The translations under genes were made by a program, and so were the position numbers. This document shows positions 28,226 to 37,871 of a DNA stretch of 64,000 nucleotides, in pieces. The DNA comes from RPQJ01 sp963698735. GTDB lineage: Bacteria; Pseudomonadota; Gammaproteobacteria; Steroidobacterales; Steroidobacteraceae. How positions within the stretch are numbered: the stretch's first letter is position 1; every line of letters starts with the position of its first letter. Under the pieces are notes generated by a model. That model saw only the letters and a list, made by a program, of their open reading frames with translations. It had not been told where the DNA came from and did not search any database. The stretch spans positions 62,001 through 126,000 of the forward strand of contig CAVOSA010000032.1 in assembly GCA_963698735.1 (NCBI GenBank), in the 5' to 3' direction.

Positions 28226-30194
28226 ATGCCTGCAGGCTGGGTCGCAGCGCTGCTCGTGCTGCTGGGTGCATGCGGAGCGGCGCATACACAGGAGCCTGCG
28301 CGTACTGCCGACCTGCGACCGGCCGCCGCAACCTGCGGCGCTCGCGCCTCCGCCGCTGATTCCGGCTGCAGTGTTCGCGCGCAGCGCGGAGTACTGGGAC
28401 CCTGACCTGTCGCCGCGCGGCGTGCAGATCATTGCGCGCACGACGATCGCCGGGCGTGAGCGGATCGTCATCCACAGCCTGGTGACCGGCAAGGCGAACC
28501 TGATCCCCTTGCCGACGGATGCTCAGGTCGACTGGTTCGAATGGGCTGGCGAGCAACGGGTGCTCGTGTGTCTCGGCTGGACCAGGCCGCTCGAGGGCGA
28601 GGAGACGTACGTTACGCGGCTGCTCGTGTTCGACCTCGCAACCAATACGGCGAAAGTGCTCGGCGACAAGTTCGGCGGCCCCGAAGGCGACGACGTCCTG
28701 TACGTGGATCCGGGCGGCCAATGGCTGCTGCTCTCGATGCAGGAGACCCGGGACGAGTATCCGACCGTCTTCCGCTACGACCTCGCGACGGGCGAGCGCA
28801 CGGAAGTGGTCAAGCCGAGGAGCAACGTGTGGGAGTGGTACGCCGACACCGACGGCGTCGTCCGCGCGGGCATCGGCTACCTGAGCAGGTCGTGGTTCAT
28901 GCTTTACCGCAGGAGCGCCGACGAACCGTTCCGGAAACTCGGCAAGTCGAGCTACGACGACGAAGCCGCGGGCTACGATCTGCTCGGCATTGCCAGCGGC
29001 ACGGACGAGGGCTACCTGCTCGCCGATGGCAAGACCGGGCGTTATGCGCTCTATCGCTACAACTTCGCGACGCAGAAACTCGGTGACGTCGTGTACGAAA
29101 ACCCGACGAACGACATCGAGGACTACACGCTGAGTCGCGACGGCCGGCGAGTCATGGCGGTTTCGTTCACCGACGACCGCGAACGCGTGCTCTGGCTCGA
29201 TCCCGCGATGCGCGCGCACCAGGAGGAACTGGAAGCGAAATTCCCCGGGATGGCCGTGCTGTTCGAGTCGCGGGACGAGCAGCGCGAGCGCTTCATCGTC
29301 TGGGTCGGCGGCGCCAACGATCCGGGCTCGTTTTACTTCTACGTGCCGGCTTCGAACCTGCTGCAGCGGATTGCGCAGATCAACGCCCAACTCGATCCGC
29401 GGCAGCTCGCGGGCACCGAGTACACGCGCTACAAGGCGCGCGACGGACTGGAGATTCCTGCCTATCTCACGCTGCCGAAAGGGCGTGAGCCCCGCGGGCT
29501 GCCGCTGATCGTGCTGCCGCACGGCGGGCCGTACTACGTGCGGGATCTCCTCGGTTACGACCCGGAAGTCCAGTTCCTGGCCAATCGCGGCTACGTCGTG
29601 CTGCAGCCGAACTTCCGCGGCTCGTCGGGCTACGGCACGGCCTTCGCCGCGAAAGGCGAGGGCCAATGGGGGCGCGCAATGCAGGACGACCTCGACGACG
29701 GCGTCGACTGGCTCGCGCAGCGCGGCATCGTCGATCCGAAGCGGGTCTGCGTGGTCGGCAGTTCCTATGGCGGTTACGCTGCGCTCTGGGCGGTCACCCG
29801 CGATCCGGAGCGCTATCGCTGCGCCGCGAGTTTTGCTGGCGTGACCGACGTCGCGCGGCAGTTGCGCTACCAGTCGTACGAACTCAGCGGCTCGGATCGG
29901 AGCGACTGGCAGGCCACCGTGCGAGGCGAGCAGGGGTTCGACCTCGACTCGATCTCTCCGCTCAAGCAGGCCGGCCGGCTGACGCGGCCGGTGCTGCTGG
30001 CGCATGGCGACGCCGACAAGACGGTGCTGTACAGGCAGTCCACGTCCTATCGCGACGCGTTGCAGAAGGCCGGCAAGCCGTACGAATTCATCGCCTATCC
30101 GGGCGAGGACCACGGCTTCGAGAATCCGGACAACATGGCCGACTGGCTGAGCCGCCTCGAATCGTTCCTGGCCAAACACAACCCGGCACAGTAG
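28226..30194 (+). CDS. S9 family prolyl-oligopeptidase-like peptidase, frameshift near N-terminus
   Basis: An exported S9C-like serine peptidase of about 655 residues. The C-terminal alpha/beta-hydrolase domain (about 400-655) has LPHGGPYYVRD, the nucleophile motif GSSYGGYAAL, HGDADKTV (Asp) and EDHGF (His). The N-terminal half is a beta-propeller. The signal peptide MPAGWVAALLVLLGAC (possible lipobox LGAC) begins at ATG 28226 but lies one frame away from the rest. Removing one G of the GG at 28321-28322 joins it to the proline-rich PPLIPAAVFARS linker. Without that correction the main frame opens only at 28266 and has no signal. It is likely to act on peptides in the periplasm. Confidence 0.88.
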
Positions 30195-30275
30195 TCGCCA
30201 ACAGGCCTTGGTGCGACCATGGCGGCAGCCGTGCGCGTGGCGCAGTGGCCGCAACTCGAGCGACGGAGCGACGAC

Positions 30276-31004
30276 ATGCACACGAGCCGACTGGCGGGAT
30301 TCATCATCGACTGCAACGTGCCGGACCTGGCGGCCGCTGCGAAGTTCTGGGGCGCCGCATTGCGCATGGACGTCAAGTCGCTGCCGGCCGAGGAGGGTGA
30401 GAAGTACGTGCGGCTCGTCGATCCGGAGCGTCGCCTGCACATCGAAGTGCAGGCCGTCACGCATCCGAGCCGCGTCCACCTCGACATCGAGACCGACGAC
30501 GTCGAGGCGGAGGCCGCACGCCTCGAGGGCCTCGGGGCGAAGCGCGTCGCCCAGGTGCACACGTGGTGGGTCATGGAAGCGCCCACGGGGCAGCGCTTCT
30601 GCGTCGTGCGCAGAAGCTCGCAGCCGTCGGCGCTCGAGCGCTGGCACCGCATCATCGAATCGCGCGATATCACCAGCCTGGACGGCCTGCTGGCGGACGA
30701 CGTGGTCTTCGAGTCGCCGGCCGTGCACACGCCGCAGCAGGGCAAGGCGCTCACGCACAAGTACCTGGCGGCCGCGTGCGTCGTCCTGAACAACGGCAGC
30801 TTCGAGTACGTCGGCGAGTGGCATGGCGAAATGTCGGCGGTGCTCGAGTTCAAGTGCCAGCTCGGGGAAGTGGCAGTGAACGGCATCGACATGATCGAAT
30901 GGAATGCCGAGGGCCTGATTACCCGCTTCAAGGTCATGGTGCGTCCGGTCAAAGCGCTGCAGACGCTGATGCCATTGATGGCGGCGGAACTCGCCAAAGA
31001 CTGA
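30276..31004 (+). CDS. VOC (glyoxalase-like) domain fused to an NTF2-like domain
   Basis: A 242-residue fusion. Residues 1-117 form a VOC/glyoxalase-bleomycin-resistance fold (FIIDCNVPDLAAAAKFWGA, VHLDIETDDVEAEAARLE, APTGQRFCVVR). Residues 118-242 form a SnoaL/NTF2-like domain (WHRIIESRDITSLDGLLADD, VFESPAVHTPQQGK). Both halves are complete, so this is a two-domain protein and not a truncated neighbour. ATG 30276 has GGAG 8 bases before it. VOC domains often bind a metal and small ligands, and NTF2-like domains often bind or isomerise hydrophobic molecules; no substrate is visible. RidA follows downstream after 56 bases. Confidence 0.82.
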   Translation: MHTSRLAGFIIDCNVPDLAAAAKFWGAALRMDVKSLPAEEGEKYVRLVDPERRLHIEVQAVTHPSRVHLDIETDDVEAEAARLEGLGAKRVAQVHTWWVMEAPTGQRFCVVRRSSQPSALERWHRIIESRDITSLDGLLADDVVFESPAVHTPQQGKALTHKYLAAACVVLNNGSFEYVGEWHGEMSAVLEFKCQLGEVAVNGIDMIEWNAEGLITRFKVMVRPVKALQTLMPLMAAELAKD

Positions 31005-31060
31005 CTCGTACATGGCATCCTCCACCCTTGATTCGCGTTCGAATCCGGAGACTTGAGTAG

Positions 31061-31405
31061 ATGATCAAGCGCATTGAAGTTGGCCCGCGCATGTCGCAGG
31101 CCGTAGTGCATGGCAACTCCGTCTACCTGGCCGGCCAGGTCGCAGACGATCCATCCGCGGACGTCGCGGGACAGACCCGCCAGATCCTCGCGAGCATCGA
31201 CAGGCTGCTTGCCGCGGCAGGCAGCGACAAGACCCGCATGCTGTCCGCGACGATTTACCTGGCGGACATCGCCACGTTCGCGCAGATGAACTCCGCGTGG
31301 GACGCGTGGGTGCCCAGGGGGCATACGCCCGCGCGCGCAACCGTGGAAGCGAAGCTCGCTGCGCCACAGTACAAGGTCGAGATCCAGGTGGTCGCCGCGG
31401 TCTGA
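31061..31405 (+). CDS. RidA family protein
   Basis: A 114-residue RidA/YjgF/UK114 protein. Members hydrolyse reactive 2-aminoacrylate-type enamines/imines or related intermediates. Signatures are GNSVYLAGQVADDP and the C-terminal RATVEAKLAAPQYKVEI, with the conserved arginine in PARATVE. The fold is a small trimer with active sites at the subunit interfaces. It sits between the VOC fusion and the TOPRIM gene on the same strand, without an obvious operon partner. Confidence 0.9.
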   Translation: MIKRIEVGPRMSQAVVHGNSVYLAGQVADDPSADVAGQTRQILASIDRLLAAAGSDKTRMLSATIYLADIATFAQMNSAWDAWVPRGHTPARATVEAKLAAPQYKVEIQVVAAV

Positions 31406-31444
31406 GCCGCGGGCGGCGTTGCGGCCTATTCAGGGCAGGCCCGA

Positions 31445-32131
31445 ATGCATTTCCGCCGCGGCCCGATCAAGCTCGTCGACTGCGAAAGCCACGGCGCGGG
31501 CTCCGGCGCCGAGTTGTTCGTCGTCGAGGGCGACTCCGCCGCGCTGGCGGTGAGCCAGGTGCGGCATGCGCGAACGCAGGCGGTTTTGCCCATGCAGGGC
31601 AAGCCGCTCAACGCCCTGCGCGCGACGGCCGGCAAGGTTTCCGCCAATCCCTTTTTCATGGCACTCGTGGACGCTATCGGAGCGGGGTGGGGCGGCACGC
31701 TCGACCTGCGATCGATGCGCTACGAGCGTGTGTTGCTGCTCACCGATCCCGACGCGGACGGCATCCACTGCGGCGCCCTCCTGCTGATGTTTTTTCACCG
31801 CTGGATGCCGGCACTGCTCGAGCAGGGGCGCCTGGAGATCGTCCGGCCGCCGTTCGGTGAGATCGCGCGCGGGCACGGAGAGCCGCCGCAGCTGGTGTAT
31901 TCGGAGCCCGAGTTCCAGGCCGTCTCGGCGGAGCTTCGGGCGGGTGGATCCACCGCATTCACCGCATTGCGCTATCGCGGGCTCGGCAGCCTGGAGCTCG
32001 GGACACTCGAAGCGCTGTGTGTGCTTCCGGCAACGCGTCGAGCGCGAACGCTGAATGTCGCGGACGCCGAAGTCGCAATGCAGGTCTTTGCGTCGCTCAA
32101 GGCCATGCCGCCGCAGCGGCCATTGCTCTAG
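31445..32131 (+). CDS. Stand-alone TOPRIM protein related to GyrB/ParE C-terminal half
   Basis: A 228-residue protein that matches only the TOPRIM-and-tail half of type IIA topoisomerase B subunits. It has KLVDCESHGAGSGAELF, VVEGDSAAL (the catalytic glutamate), the metal-binding LLTDPDADGIHCG, and the C-terminal RYRGLGSLELGTLEAL that mirrors RYKGLGEM of GyrB. The GHKL ATPase and transducer domains (about 400 residues) are absent. Full-length GyrB and ParE are 630-800 residues. The upstream gap is only 39 bases, so no lost N-terminal half is hidden here. It may be a specialised or inhibitory paralog, or a degenerate remnant with intact active-site residues. Confidence 0.8.
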   Translation: MHFRRGPIKLVDCESHGAGSGAELFVVEGDSAALAVSQVRHARTQAVLPMQGKPLNALRATAGKVSANPFFMALVDAIGAGWGGTLDLRSMRYERVLLLTDPDADGIHCGALLLMFFHRWMPALLEQGRLEIVRPPFGEIARGHGEPPQLVYSEPEFQAVSAELRAGGSTAFTALRYRGLGSLELGTLEALCVLPATRRARTLNVADAEVAMQVFASLKAMPPQRPLL

Positions 32132-32158
32132 TTCGATGTCGACGCCGGCAGGTGCCGA

Positions 32159-32419
32159 CTAGCGGTGGCGGATCTTCATCGCCAGCACGCCGCCGGCCAG
32201 CGCGAGCGTAATCGCGTTGCAGACGATGACGGGCCAGCTCATCAGGACGATCCCGTAGACCAGCCAGAGCGCCACGCCGAGCGTGAACAGGCTGTACATG
32301 CGCAGCGAAACGCCGCTCAAGTCGCGCGTCTGCCAGGACTTCAGCACCTGCGGCACGAAGGCACTGGTGGTCAGGGCGCCGGCAATGAAGCCGAGGGCGT
32401 CGACGGTGGTCAGGGGCAT
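32159..32419 (-). CDS. SemiSWEET-type sugar transporter
   Basis: An 86-residue membrane protein with three transmembrane helices and the PQ-loop motif FVPQVLKSWQTRDLSGVSL near residue 20. It matches bacterial SemiSWEETs, which dimerise to form a small sugar channel/transporter. ATG 32419 is chosen because the family starts right before the first helix; an upstream in-frame ATG would add 42 unrelated residues. It converges on the TOPRIM gene and diverges from yaiI. The substrate is probably a mono- or disaccharide, by family only. Confidence 0.87.
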   Translation of the reverse strand: MPLTTVDALGFIAGALTTSAFVPQVLKSWQTRDLSGVSLRMYSLFTLGVALWLVYGIVLMSWPVIVCNAITLALAGGVLAMKIRHR

Positions 32420-32622
32420 GGGTTGGAGCGCGCTCGCCGTGTGCAGTGTCGTGCCGTCACCGCCAATGGGCCGGGACTGCAGTGAGGTCGTGGCGCACAG
32501 CATGCATTCCACCCGTCCATTCGTCCATAACCGATTGATTTGCAATCGATTACAGCCGAGCCAGCCGCGGCGGGCGCATCGTCGCCCCGGCGGCAGCCCG
32601 AGAGGCTAAACTGCGCGCCCCC

Positions 32623-33126
32623 ATGCAGACCGACCCGCAGATATACGTCGATGCCGACGCCTGTCCCGTCAAACCGGAGGCCGTGAAGGTCGCCGAGCGG
32701 CACGGGCTGGCCGTCACGTTCGTGGCCAACTCGTGGCTGCAGGTGCCCCGCGCGCTGCGTGTGCGCATGCAGGTCGTCACCGGCGCGTTCGACGCCGCGG
32801 ACGACTGGATCGTCGCACAGGTCGTGGCCGCGGACGTCGTCGTGACGGCCGACATACCGCTCGCCTCGCGCTGCCTCAAGAAGGGCGCGCGCGTACTCGG
32901 GCCGGCCGGCAAGCCCTTCACGGATGACAACATCGGCAATGCCCTGGCCACCCGCGAGTTGATGTCCGACCTGCGCGCTTACGGCGTGGGAGGCGGTCCG
33001 CCGCCTTTCGGTGCGCGCGACCGGTCCCGCTTTCTCGAAGCACTGGAACTGGCCGTGCGCGAGGCGAAGCGCCAGCGTGCGGCCAGCAATGCTTCATCCC
33101 CAGCAACTCCCTCCACGGCGTCCTGA
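32623..33126 (+). CDS. yaiI: YaiI/YqxD family protein (UPF0178)
   Basis: A 167-residue protein of the UPF0178 (YaiI/YqxD) family, whose PIN-like fold suggests a nuclease-like function that is not established. Signatures are YVDADACPVKPEAVKVA at the N-terminus, VVTADIPLASRCLKKGA, and FTDDNIGNALATRELM. The C-terminal 20 residues are a low-complexity A/S/T tail. Its stop codon overlaps the first base of the following ATPase start (TGATG), so the two are translationally coupled. Confidence 0.9.
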   Translation: MQTDPQIYVDADACPVKPEAVKVAERHGLAVTFVANSWLQVPRALRVRMQVVTGAFDAADDWIVAQVVAADVVVTADIPLASRCLKKGARVLGPAGKPFTDDNIGNALATRELMSDLRAYGVGGGPPPFGARDRSRFLEALELAVREAKRQRAASNASSPATPSTAS

Positions 33127-34730
33127 TGCTTTCCACGACCAATCTTTCGATCCAGTTCGAAGCGAAGCCGCTGTTCGAACACGTCTCGGTCAAGTTCAGC
33201 GACGGCAATCGCTACGGGCTGATCGGCGCCAACGGCTGCGGCAAGTCGACGCTCATGAAGATCCTGGGCGGCGAACTGGAGCAGAGCTCCGGCGACGTGG
33301 TGCTGCAGACCGGCATGCGCATGGGCAAGCTGAACCAGAACCAGTTCGCCTACGAAGACGAGCGCGTGCTCGACGTGGTCATGCAGGGTCACGCCGAAAT
33401 GTGGGCCGCCATGCGCGAGCGCGACCGCATCTATGCGAACCCGGACGCGAGCGACGACGACTACATGCGTGCCGCCGAACTCGAGGGCAAGGTTGCCGAG
33501 TACGACGGCTACACGGCAGAGGCGCGGGCCGGTGCGATCCTGATCGACGCTGGAATCGACGAGTCGAAGCACAACCTGCCGATGCGCGAGATCCCGCCGG
33601 GCCTGAAGCTGCGCGTGCTGCTGGCGCAGGCGCTGTTTTCGCGGCCCGACGTGCTGCTGCTGGATGAGCCCACCAACAATCTCGACATCCACTCGATCGG
33701 CTGGCTCGAACGCACGATCAACGCGTACGACGCGACCATGATCATCATCAGCCACGACCGGCACTTCCTGAACCAGGTGTGCACGCACATCGCCGACCTC
33801 GACTACCAGCAGCTCAAGATCTACCCGGGCAACTACGACGACTTCATGCTGGCTTCGGTGCAGGCCCGCCAGCGCGTCGAGGCATCCAACGCCAAGGCGA
33901 AGGCGCAGATCTCGGACCTGCAGGAGTTCGTGCGGCGCTTCTCAGCCAACGCGTCGAAAGCGCGGCAGGCCACCTCGCGCAAGCGCCAGCTCGAGAAGAT
34001 CAAGATCGAGGAGATCCGGCCGTCCTCACGGCAGAACCCCTACATCCGGTTCGAGCAGGCGAAGAAGCTCTACCGCACCGCGTTCACCGTCGAGGGGCTG
34101 TCGTTCCGTTACCCCGGCGCGGACGCCGACGTGTTCACGAACCTGAACTTCACGATCGAAGCGGAGCAGCGCGTCGCGATCATCGGTCCCAACGGCATCG
34201 GCAAGACGACGCTGATGCGTTGCCTCGCCGGCGACCTCACGCCCACCAGCGGCAAGGTCACGTGGGTCGAGAACGCGCAGATGGGCTATATGCCGCAGGA
34301 CCCGAGCGCGGAGTTCGACCAGAAGGTCGACCTGCTGACCTGGATGTCGACGTGGACCGGCAAGGCGGACGACGAGCAGATCGTGCGCGCCACACTCGGG
34401 CGGCTGCTGTTCTCCGGCGACGAGACCAAGAAGCAGGTGAAGGTGCTCTCGGGCGGCGAGAAGGGCCGCATGATGTACGGCAAGCTGATACTGACGCGGC
34501 CGAACGTCATGCTGATGGACGAGCCGACCAACCACATGGACATGGAAACGATCGAGTCGCTGCAGATCGGGCTCGAGAAGTACCCCGGCACGCTGGTCTT
34601 CGTCTCGCACGACCGCGAGTTCGTGGGCGGCCTTGCCAACCGCATGATCGAACTGAAGCCGGACGGCAGCGTCACCGACTTCACGGGCACCTATGACGAG
34701 TATCTGGAGTCGCAGGGGCTCGAGTCCTGA
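33126..34730 (+). CDS. ABC-F family ATPase, YbiT type
   Basis: A 534-residue soluble ABC-F protein with two ATPase modules. The first has Walker A GANGCGKST, a degenerate signature and LLLDEPTNNLD with ISHDRHF. The second has GPNGIGKTT, LSGGEKGRM and LMDEPTNHMD with VSHDREF. The linker between modules (about 255-330, VRRFSANASKARQATSRKR) is the ribosome-contacting P-site interaction motif. YbiT-like proteins act on the translating ribosome, with ATP hydrolysis as a switch. No transmembrane segment exists. It starts with a one-base overlap of the yaiI stop codon. Confidence 0.92.
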   Translation: MLSTTNLSIQFEAKPLFEHVSVKFSDGNRYGLIGANGCGKSTLMKILGGELEQSSGDVVLQTGMRMGKLNQNQFAYEDERVLDVVMQGHAEMWAAMRERDRIYANPDASDDDYMRAAELEGKVAEYDGYTAEARAGAILIDAGIDESKHNLPMREIPPGLKLRVLLAQALFSRPDVLLLDEPTNNLDIHSIGWLERTINAYDATMIIISHDRHFLNQVCTHIADLDYQQLKIYPGNYDDFMLASVQARQRVEASNAKAKAQISDLQEFVRRFSANASKARQATSRKRQLEKIKIEEIRPSSRQNPYIRFEQAKKLYRTAFTVEGLSFRYPGADADVFTNLNFTIEAEQRVAIIGPNGIGKTTLMRCLAGDLTPTSGKVTWVENAQMGYMPQDPSAEFDQKVDLLTWMSTWTGKADDEQIVRATLGRLLFSGDETKKQVKVLSGGEKGRMMYGKLILTRPNVMLMDEPTNHMDMETIESLQIGLEKYPGTLVFVSHDREFVGGLANRMIELKPDGSVTDFTGTYDEYLESQGLES

Positions 34731-34862
34731 CCGGACCTCGGCTTGCAGACGGAGCCTGGCAGGCTGCCTGCGACGTGCGCTTCGGGCTCTGGTCGGGCCG
34801 AAGGCGCGTTTGAGTGGATCACGCCTCGATCGAGGTCGAGGCGGTCCACTCCTGGCGTCGCG

Positions 34863-35345
34863 CTACTGCTTGTCGAACACCATCACGTTGTCGTAGGCCT
34901 TGCCCTTGGCGTCGGTTCCCTTGCCCTTCAGCGTCAGGACCTTGCCGTCGCCCGAAATCGTGCGGACCGTCTTGCCGGTGACTTTGCCCGCTTTCTTCTG
35001 CGTGCTCTCGATCGTATCGCCGTCGATCCGCTTCAACGACAGCGTGTCGAAGTCGGCCGAACCCGAGATCGGATAGTCCTTGCCGTCGTACTTGAACGTC
35101 GATTTTCCGTTCACGGCCGAGCCGTCCGCAGCGACCCCGGTGTACATCATGTCGATGCCGTCAGCCGTCGCCTTGTACGTCCGCGTCTGGGACTTGGGTG
35201 CCGGGCCCGGGCTGTACGTGGACTTGGCCAGGTTCAGCTTCCAGACGCCAATCACAGCTCGGTCGCATCAGCCGCCGCAGCCACGGCCGATACCGCCGAT
35301 GGCCAGCACGGTTCCAACCAGCAGCGTTCTGAAGAATGAGTGCAT
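34863..35345 (-). CDS. Exported protein of unknown function, with two compensating indels in the signal region
   Basis: The clear part (about 125 residues, VIGVWKLNLAKSTYSPGPAP onward) is a K/G-rich, all-beta domain with SQTRTYKATADGIDMMYTGV, as in small lipocalin-like exported proteins. A signal peptide, MHSFFRTLLVGTVLAIGGIG, starts at ATG 35345 in another frame. An extra base in GGCC at 35285-35288 and a missing base near 35255 together give the reading AVAAADATELVIGVWKLN, with a sensible AxA cleavage site. Net length is a multiple of three. The gene runs antisense to its neighbours; its function is unknown. Confidence 0.65.
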
Positions 35346-35526
35346 GAAATCCCCCTTCCAAAGTGATGTGTTGCCAATCATCCGTCTGCGACCGCAGCAC
35401 AGGCAGGTTCCTGGCGTCGATCGAGCGGGTGAGTATGCGCTTTCGGATCGTGCTAGCGGCAGCGCATGGAACCTGCGGCAAGCAGGCTCAGGTATGCTCG
35501 CGATCATCCAGCCCGGGGAGACAAGA

Positions 35527-36923
35527 ATGACGCGACTGATCCTGACGATGGTGGCCGTGGCGCTGACGTCGGTGCCCGCCATGGCCGACACACCAGCGCA
35601 CGAAGCCCAGGCCCGCGAGATCTACGCGCGCGTCGTCGGGTTCCGCACGGCCGAAGGCCAGCAGCAGGTTCCGGCGATGGTTGCCTACCTGACGGACGTG
35701 CTGACAAGGGCGGGCGTTCCCGCGTCCGACATCACGACACTCGATTCGGGCGAGACGAAGGCGATGATCGTGCGCGTGCCGGGGCAGGGACGCGGCCGGC
35801 CGATCCTGTTTTCGGCGCACATGGACGTCGTCGATGCGCGTCCTGAAGACTGGGAGCGCAATCCGTTCACGCTGCTCGAGGAGAATGGCGTTTTCTACGG
35901 TCGCGGCACCACGGACAACAAGGCGGGCGTCACTGCGCTGATGTCCACGATCCTGCGCCTTCGCGCCGGGAAACATGCAGCCATCGCGCGATCTCGTGTT
36001 CGCCTTTGTCGGCGACGAAGAGACCGGGATGGTGACGACGAAACTCATCGCGGACCATCCCTGGGTGGCAAACGCGGAGTTCGCCATCAACACGGATGCC
36101 GGCGGCGGCCTCCTCGACGACGCCACCGGCAAGCCTCTCATCTACCTGGTGCAGGGCGCCGAGAAAACCTACGCGACGTTCGAACTCGCTGTGACCAATC
36201 CCGGCGGTCACAGCTCGCGTCCCCGCGCGGACAATGCGATCTACCAGCTCGCGCGCGCAGTGCTGAAAGTCGAGTCGTACCGGTTCCCGGTGATGGCCAA
36301 CGAGCTGACGCGGGCGTACCTCGGTGCGGTGGGACAAGCGCAAGACGGGCGAAGTCGGCGACGCGTTGCGGCGGTTCGCCGCCGATCCAACCGATGCGGC
36401 CGCGGCGGAGACGCTGGCCAAGTCGCCGGAATTCGTCGGCACGACGCGCACGACCTGCGTGGCGACGATGCTCGCCGCAGGTCATGCCGAGAACGCCTTG
36501 CCGCAGTCGGCAAAGGCCACGGTCAACTGCCGCATCTTCCCCGGCGTACCCGTGGAGACTGTGCGCGACGCCCTGGCGGCTGCAATCGCCGACCCGGACG
36601 TGAAGATCACCACCCTCGAAAAGCCGCAAGCGAGCCCGGTATCCGAGATGCGGCCCGACGTGATGCAGGCCATCACCCGCGCCGTGCACGACAACTATCC
36701 GGGCGTGCCGGTCGTTCCCTATCTCGAGTCCGGTGGCACCGATGGCAAGGTGTATCGCACCGCGGGCATCCCGACGTTCGCGAGCTCCGGCCTGTTCTCG
36801 AAACCCTCGGAGATGTATGCGCACGGCCTCAACGAGCGGCTGCCGGTCCGTTCCTTCTACGAAGGGCTCGAGCACATTTACCTGCTCGCCGTGGAGCTCG
36901 GCGAGGCGAAGCGCGTGCCGTAG
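35527..36923 (+). pseudogene. M20/M25/M40 family metallopeptidase with two frameshifts
   Basis: A secreted zinc peptidase of about 465 codons spread over three frames. A signal peptide begins at ATG 35527 (GGGGAGA upstream). Metal-binding and catalytic motifs follow in order: FSAHMDVVDARPEDW and YGRGTTDNKAG in the first part, FVGDEETGMVTTKL and INTDAGGG in the second, and the dimerisation and C-terminal segments with YLESGGTDGKVYRTAGIPTF in the third. The two frame changes are near 35968 (GCCGGGAAACATGC) and 36333 (GCGGTGGGAC); each is repaired by removing one base. All catalytic blocks survive, so a sequencing cause is likely. Its relatives are carboxypeptidase- and dipeptidase-type enzymes. 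Confidence 0.85.
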
Positions 36924-36968
36924 CGGGGTAGCCGGCAGCTCCCGTGGGTCGTCGTAACCGAGAGCGAG

Positions 36969-37487
36969 TTACTGGATCGTCTTGACGGTCGACACCGGCG
37001 CGTAGTCGAATTTCTGGGTCTTCGCGTTCCAGGCGATGGACCTGTCGCAGAAGTTCTCGCTGGCAAAATCGGCCGCCGGTTTCTTGCCGCACTGCTCGCC
37101 GGATACGGTCAGCCAGAGCCTGGCGGCGGGACCCGTGCCCTCGATCTTTGCGCCGTACACCCAGTCGCTGAATGCGTTCTTTGCACCACCCGCGCCGTCG
37201 CCGACGTAGACCGTGACGCCCTTTTCGCGATCACCGTAAATGCTGGCGGCACCGTCGCAGTTGATCGAGCCCACGTCGAGGACGTAGTCCTCCTTGCCGT
37301 CGCCATTCAGGTCGGCGCGCTTGACGGCATCGGCCGTGAGCGCCTTGCCGCCGGCGCCGGTGCATTCCGCGGCAATCCCCTTGAGGTCTGCAACGACCAC
37401 CGCCGGCAGCTTGGGCGCTTGCGCCTGAGCGGCGACGCCCGGGCACAGGCAAACAAGGAACGTGACAGCAAGCGTCGTGGTTCGCAT
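36969..37487 (-). CDS. Exported protein of unknown function with an EF-hand-like loop
   Basis: A 172-residue protein with a signal peptide (about 1-22, ending VAAQA) and no recognised enzyme domain. Near residue 55 it carries KRADLNGDGKEDYVLD, a calcium-binding dockerin/FG-GAP-like loop (DLNGDGKED). Cysteines occur at 4-5 positions, such as AAECTGAGG, SINCDGAA, GEQCGKK and ENFCDRS. ATG 37487 is selected for its signal peptide. It converges with the M20 peptidase gene, with 45 bases between stops. No pathway can be assigned. Confidence 0.65.
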   Translation of the reverse strand: MRTTTLAVTFLVCLCPGVAAQAQAPKLPAVVVADLKGIAAECTGAGGKALTADAVKRADLNGDGKEDYVLDVGSINCDGAASIYGDREKGVTVYVGDGAGGAKNAFSDWVYGAKIEGTGPAARLWLTVSGEQCGKKPAADFASENFCDRSIAWNAKTQKFDYAPVSTVKTIQ

Positions 37488-37871
37488 GACCGGCCCTCCC
37501 CAGGAGCGGCCGACGCTACGCCTGGGGGGTTGGAGCGTCAATGCAGGCCGTGTGAGGCCAGGCAGGGACTGAACGACAGACGGTTGCGGACCGTGCCACG
37601 CACCTGCCTGCCTTGCATGGACGGCAAGAATGTATGGCTTTTGTACAATATACCGGCTGCAGTAATCGAATCTTATGTCGAAAGAGTTTACACTTTGTAA
37701 AATATGGCGGCAGTGCGGCGAACATAAGTCATTGACTGAATAGGTTTTGTACACCGTACGGTTTGATGGCATCTTTCTTGCTTTCTCTGCATCGCCAGGC
37801 TGGCGGATCCAGGCGGTCCGCAGGTCATGCACCACTCGGTCGCAACCAAAGCATCACTCAGGAGCAAGAAC
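37488..37871. other. AT-rich intergenic region, probable promoter area
   Basis: 384 bases with no supported gene. 37620-37770 is clearly more AT-rich than the surroundings and contains TTTTGTACAATATACC (37639-37654), TTGTAAAATATGG (37695-37707) and TTGACT (37732-37737). These are promoter-like but do not form a clean -35/-10 pair, so I do not call a specific promoter. The region separates the exported protein gene from the PEP-CTERM gene and may serve both. Confidence 0.4.

Noticed and set aside
27690..31025. A 1111-codon open frame on the minus strand across the phosphatase, S9 peptidase and VOC genes
   Set aside because: It is antisense to three recognised genes, rich in R, A and H, with no domain; GC-rich codon bias of the real strand keeps this frame open by chance.
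37588..37606. A sigma-54-like TGGCACG element on the minus strand
   Set aside because: The -12 GC dinucleotide is not at the required distance, and it points toward a gene with no reason for such control.
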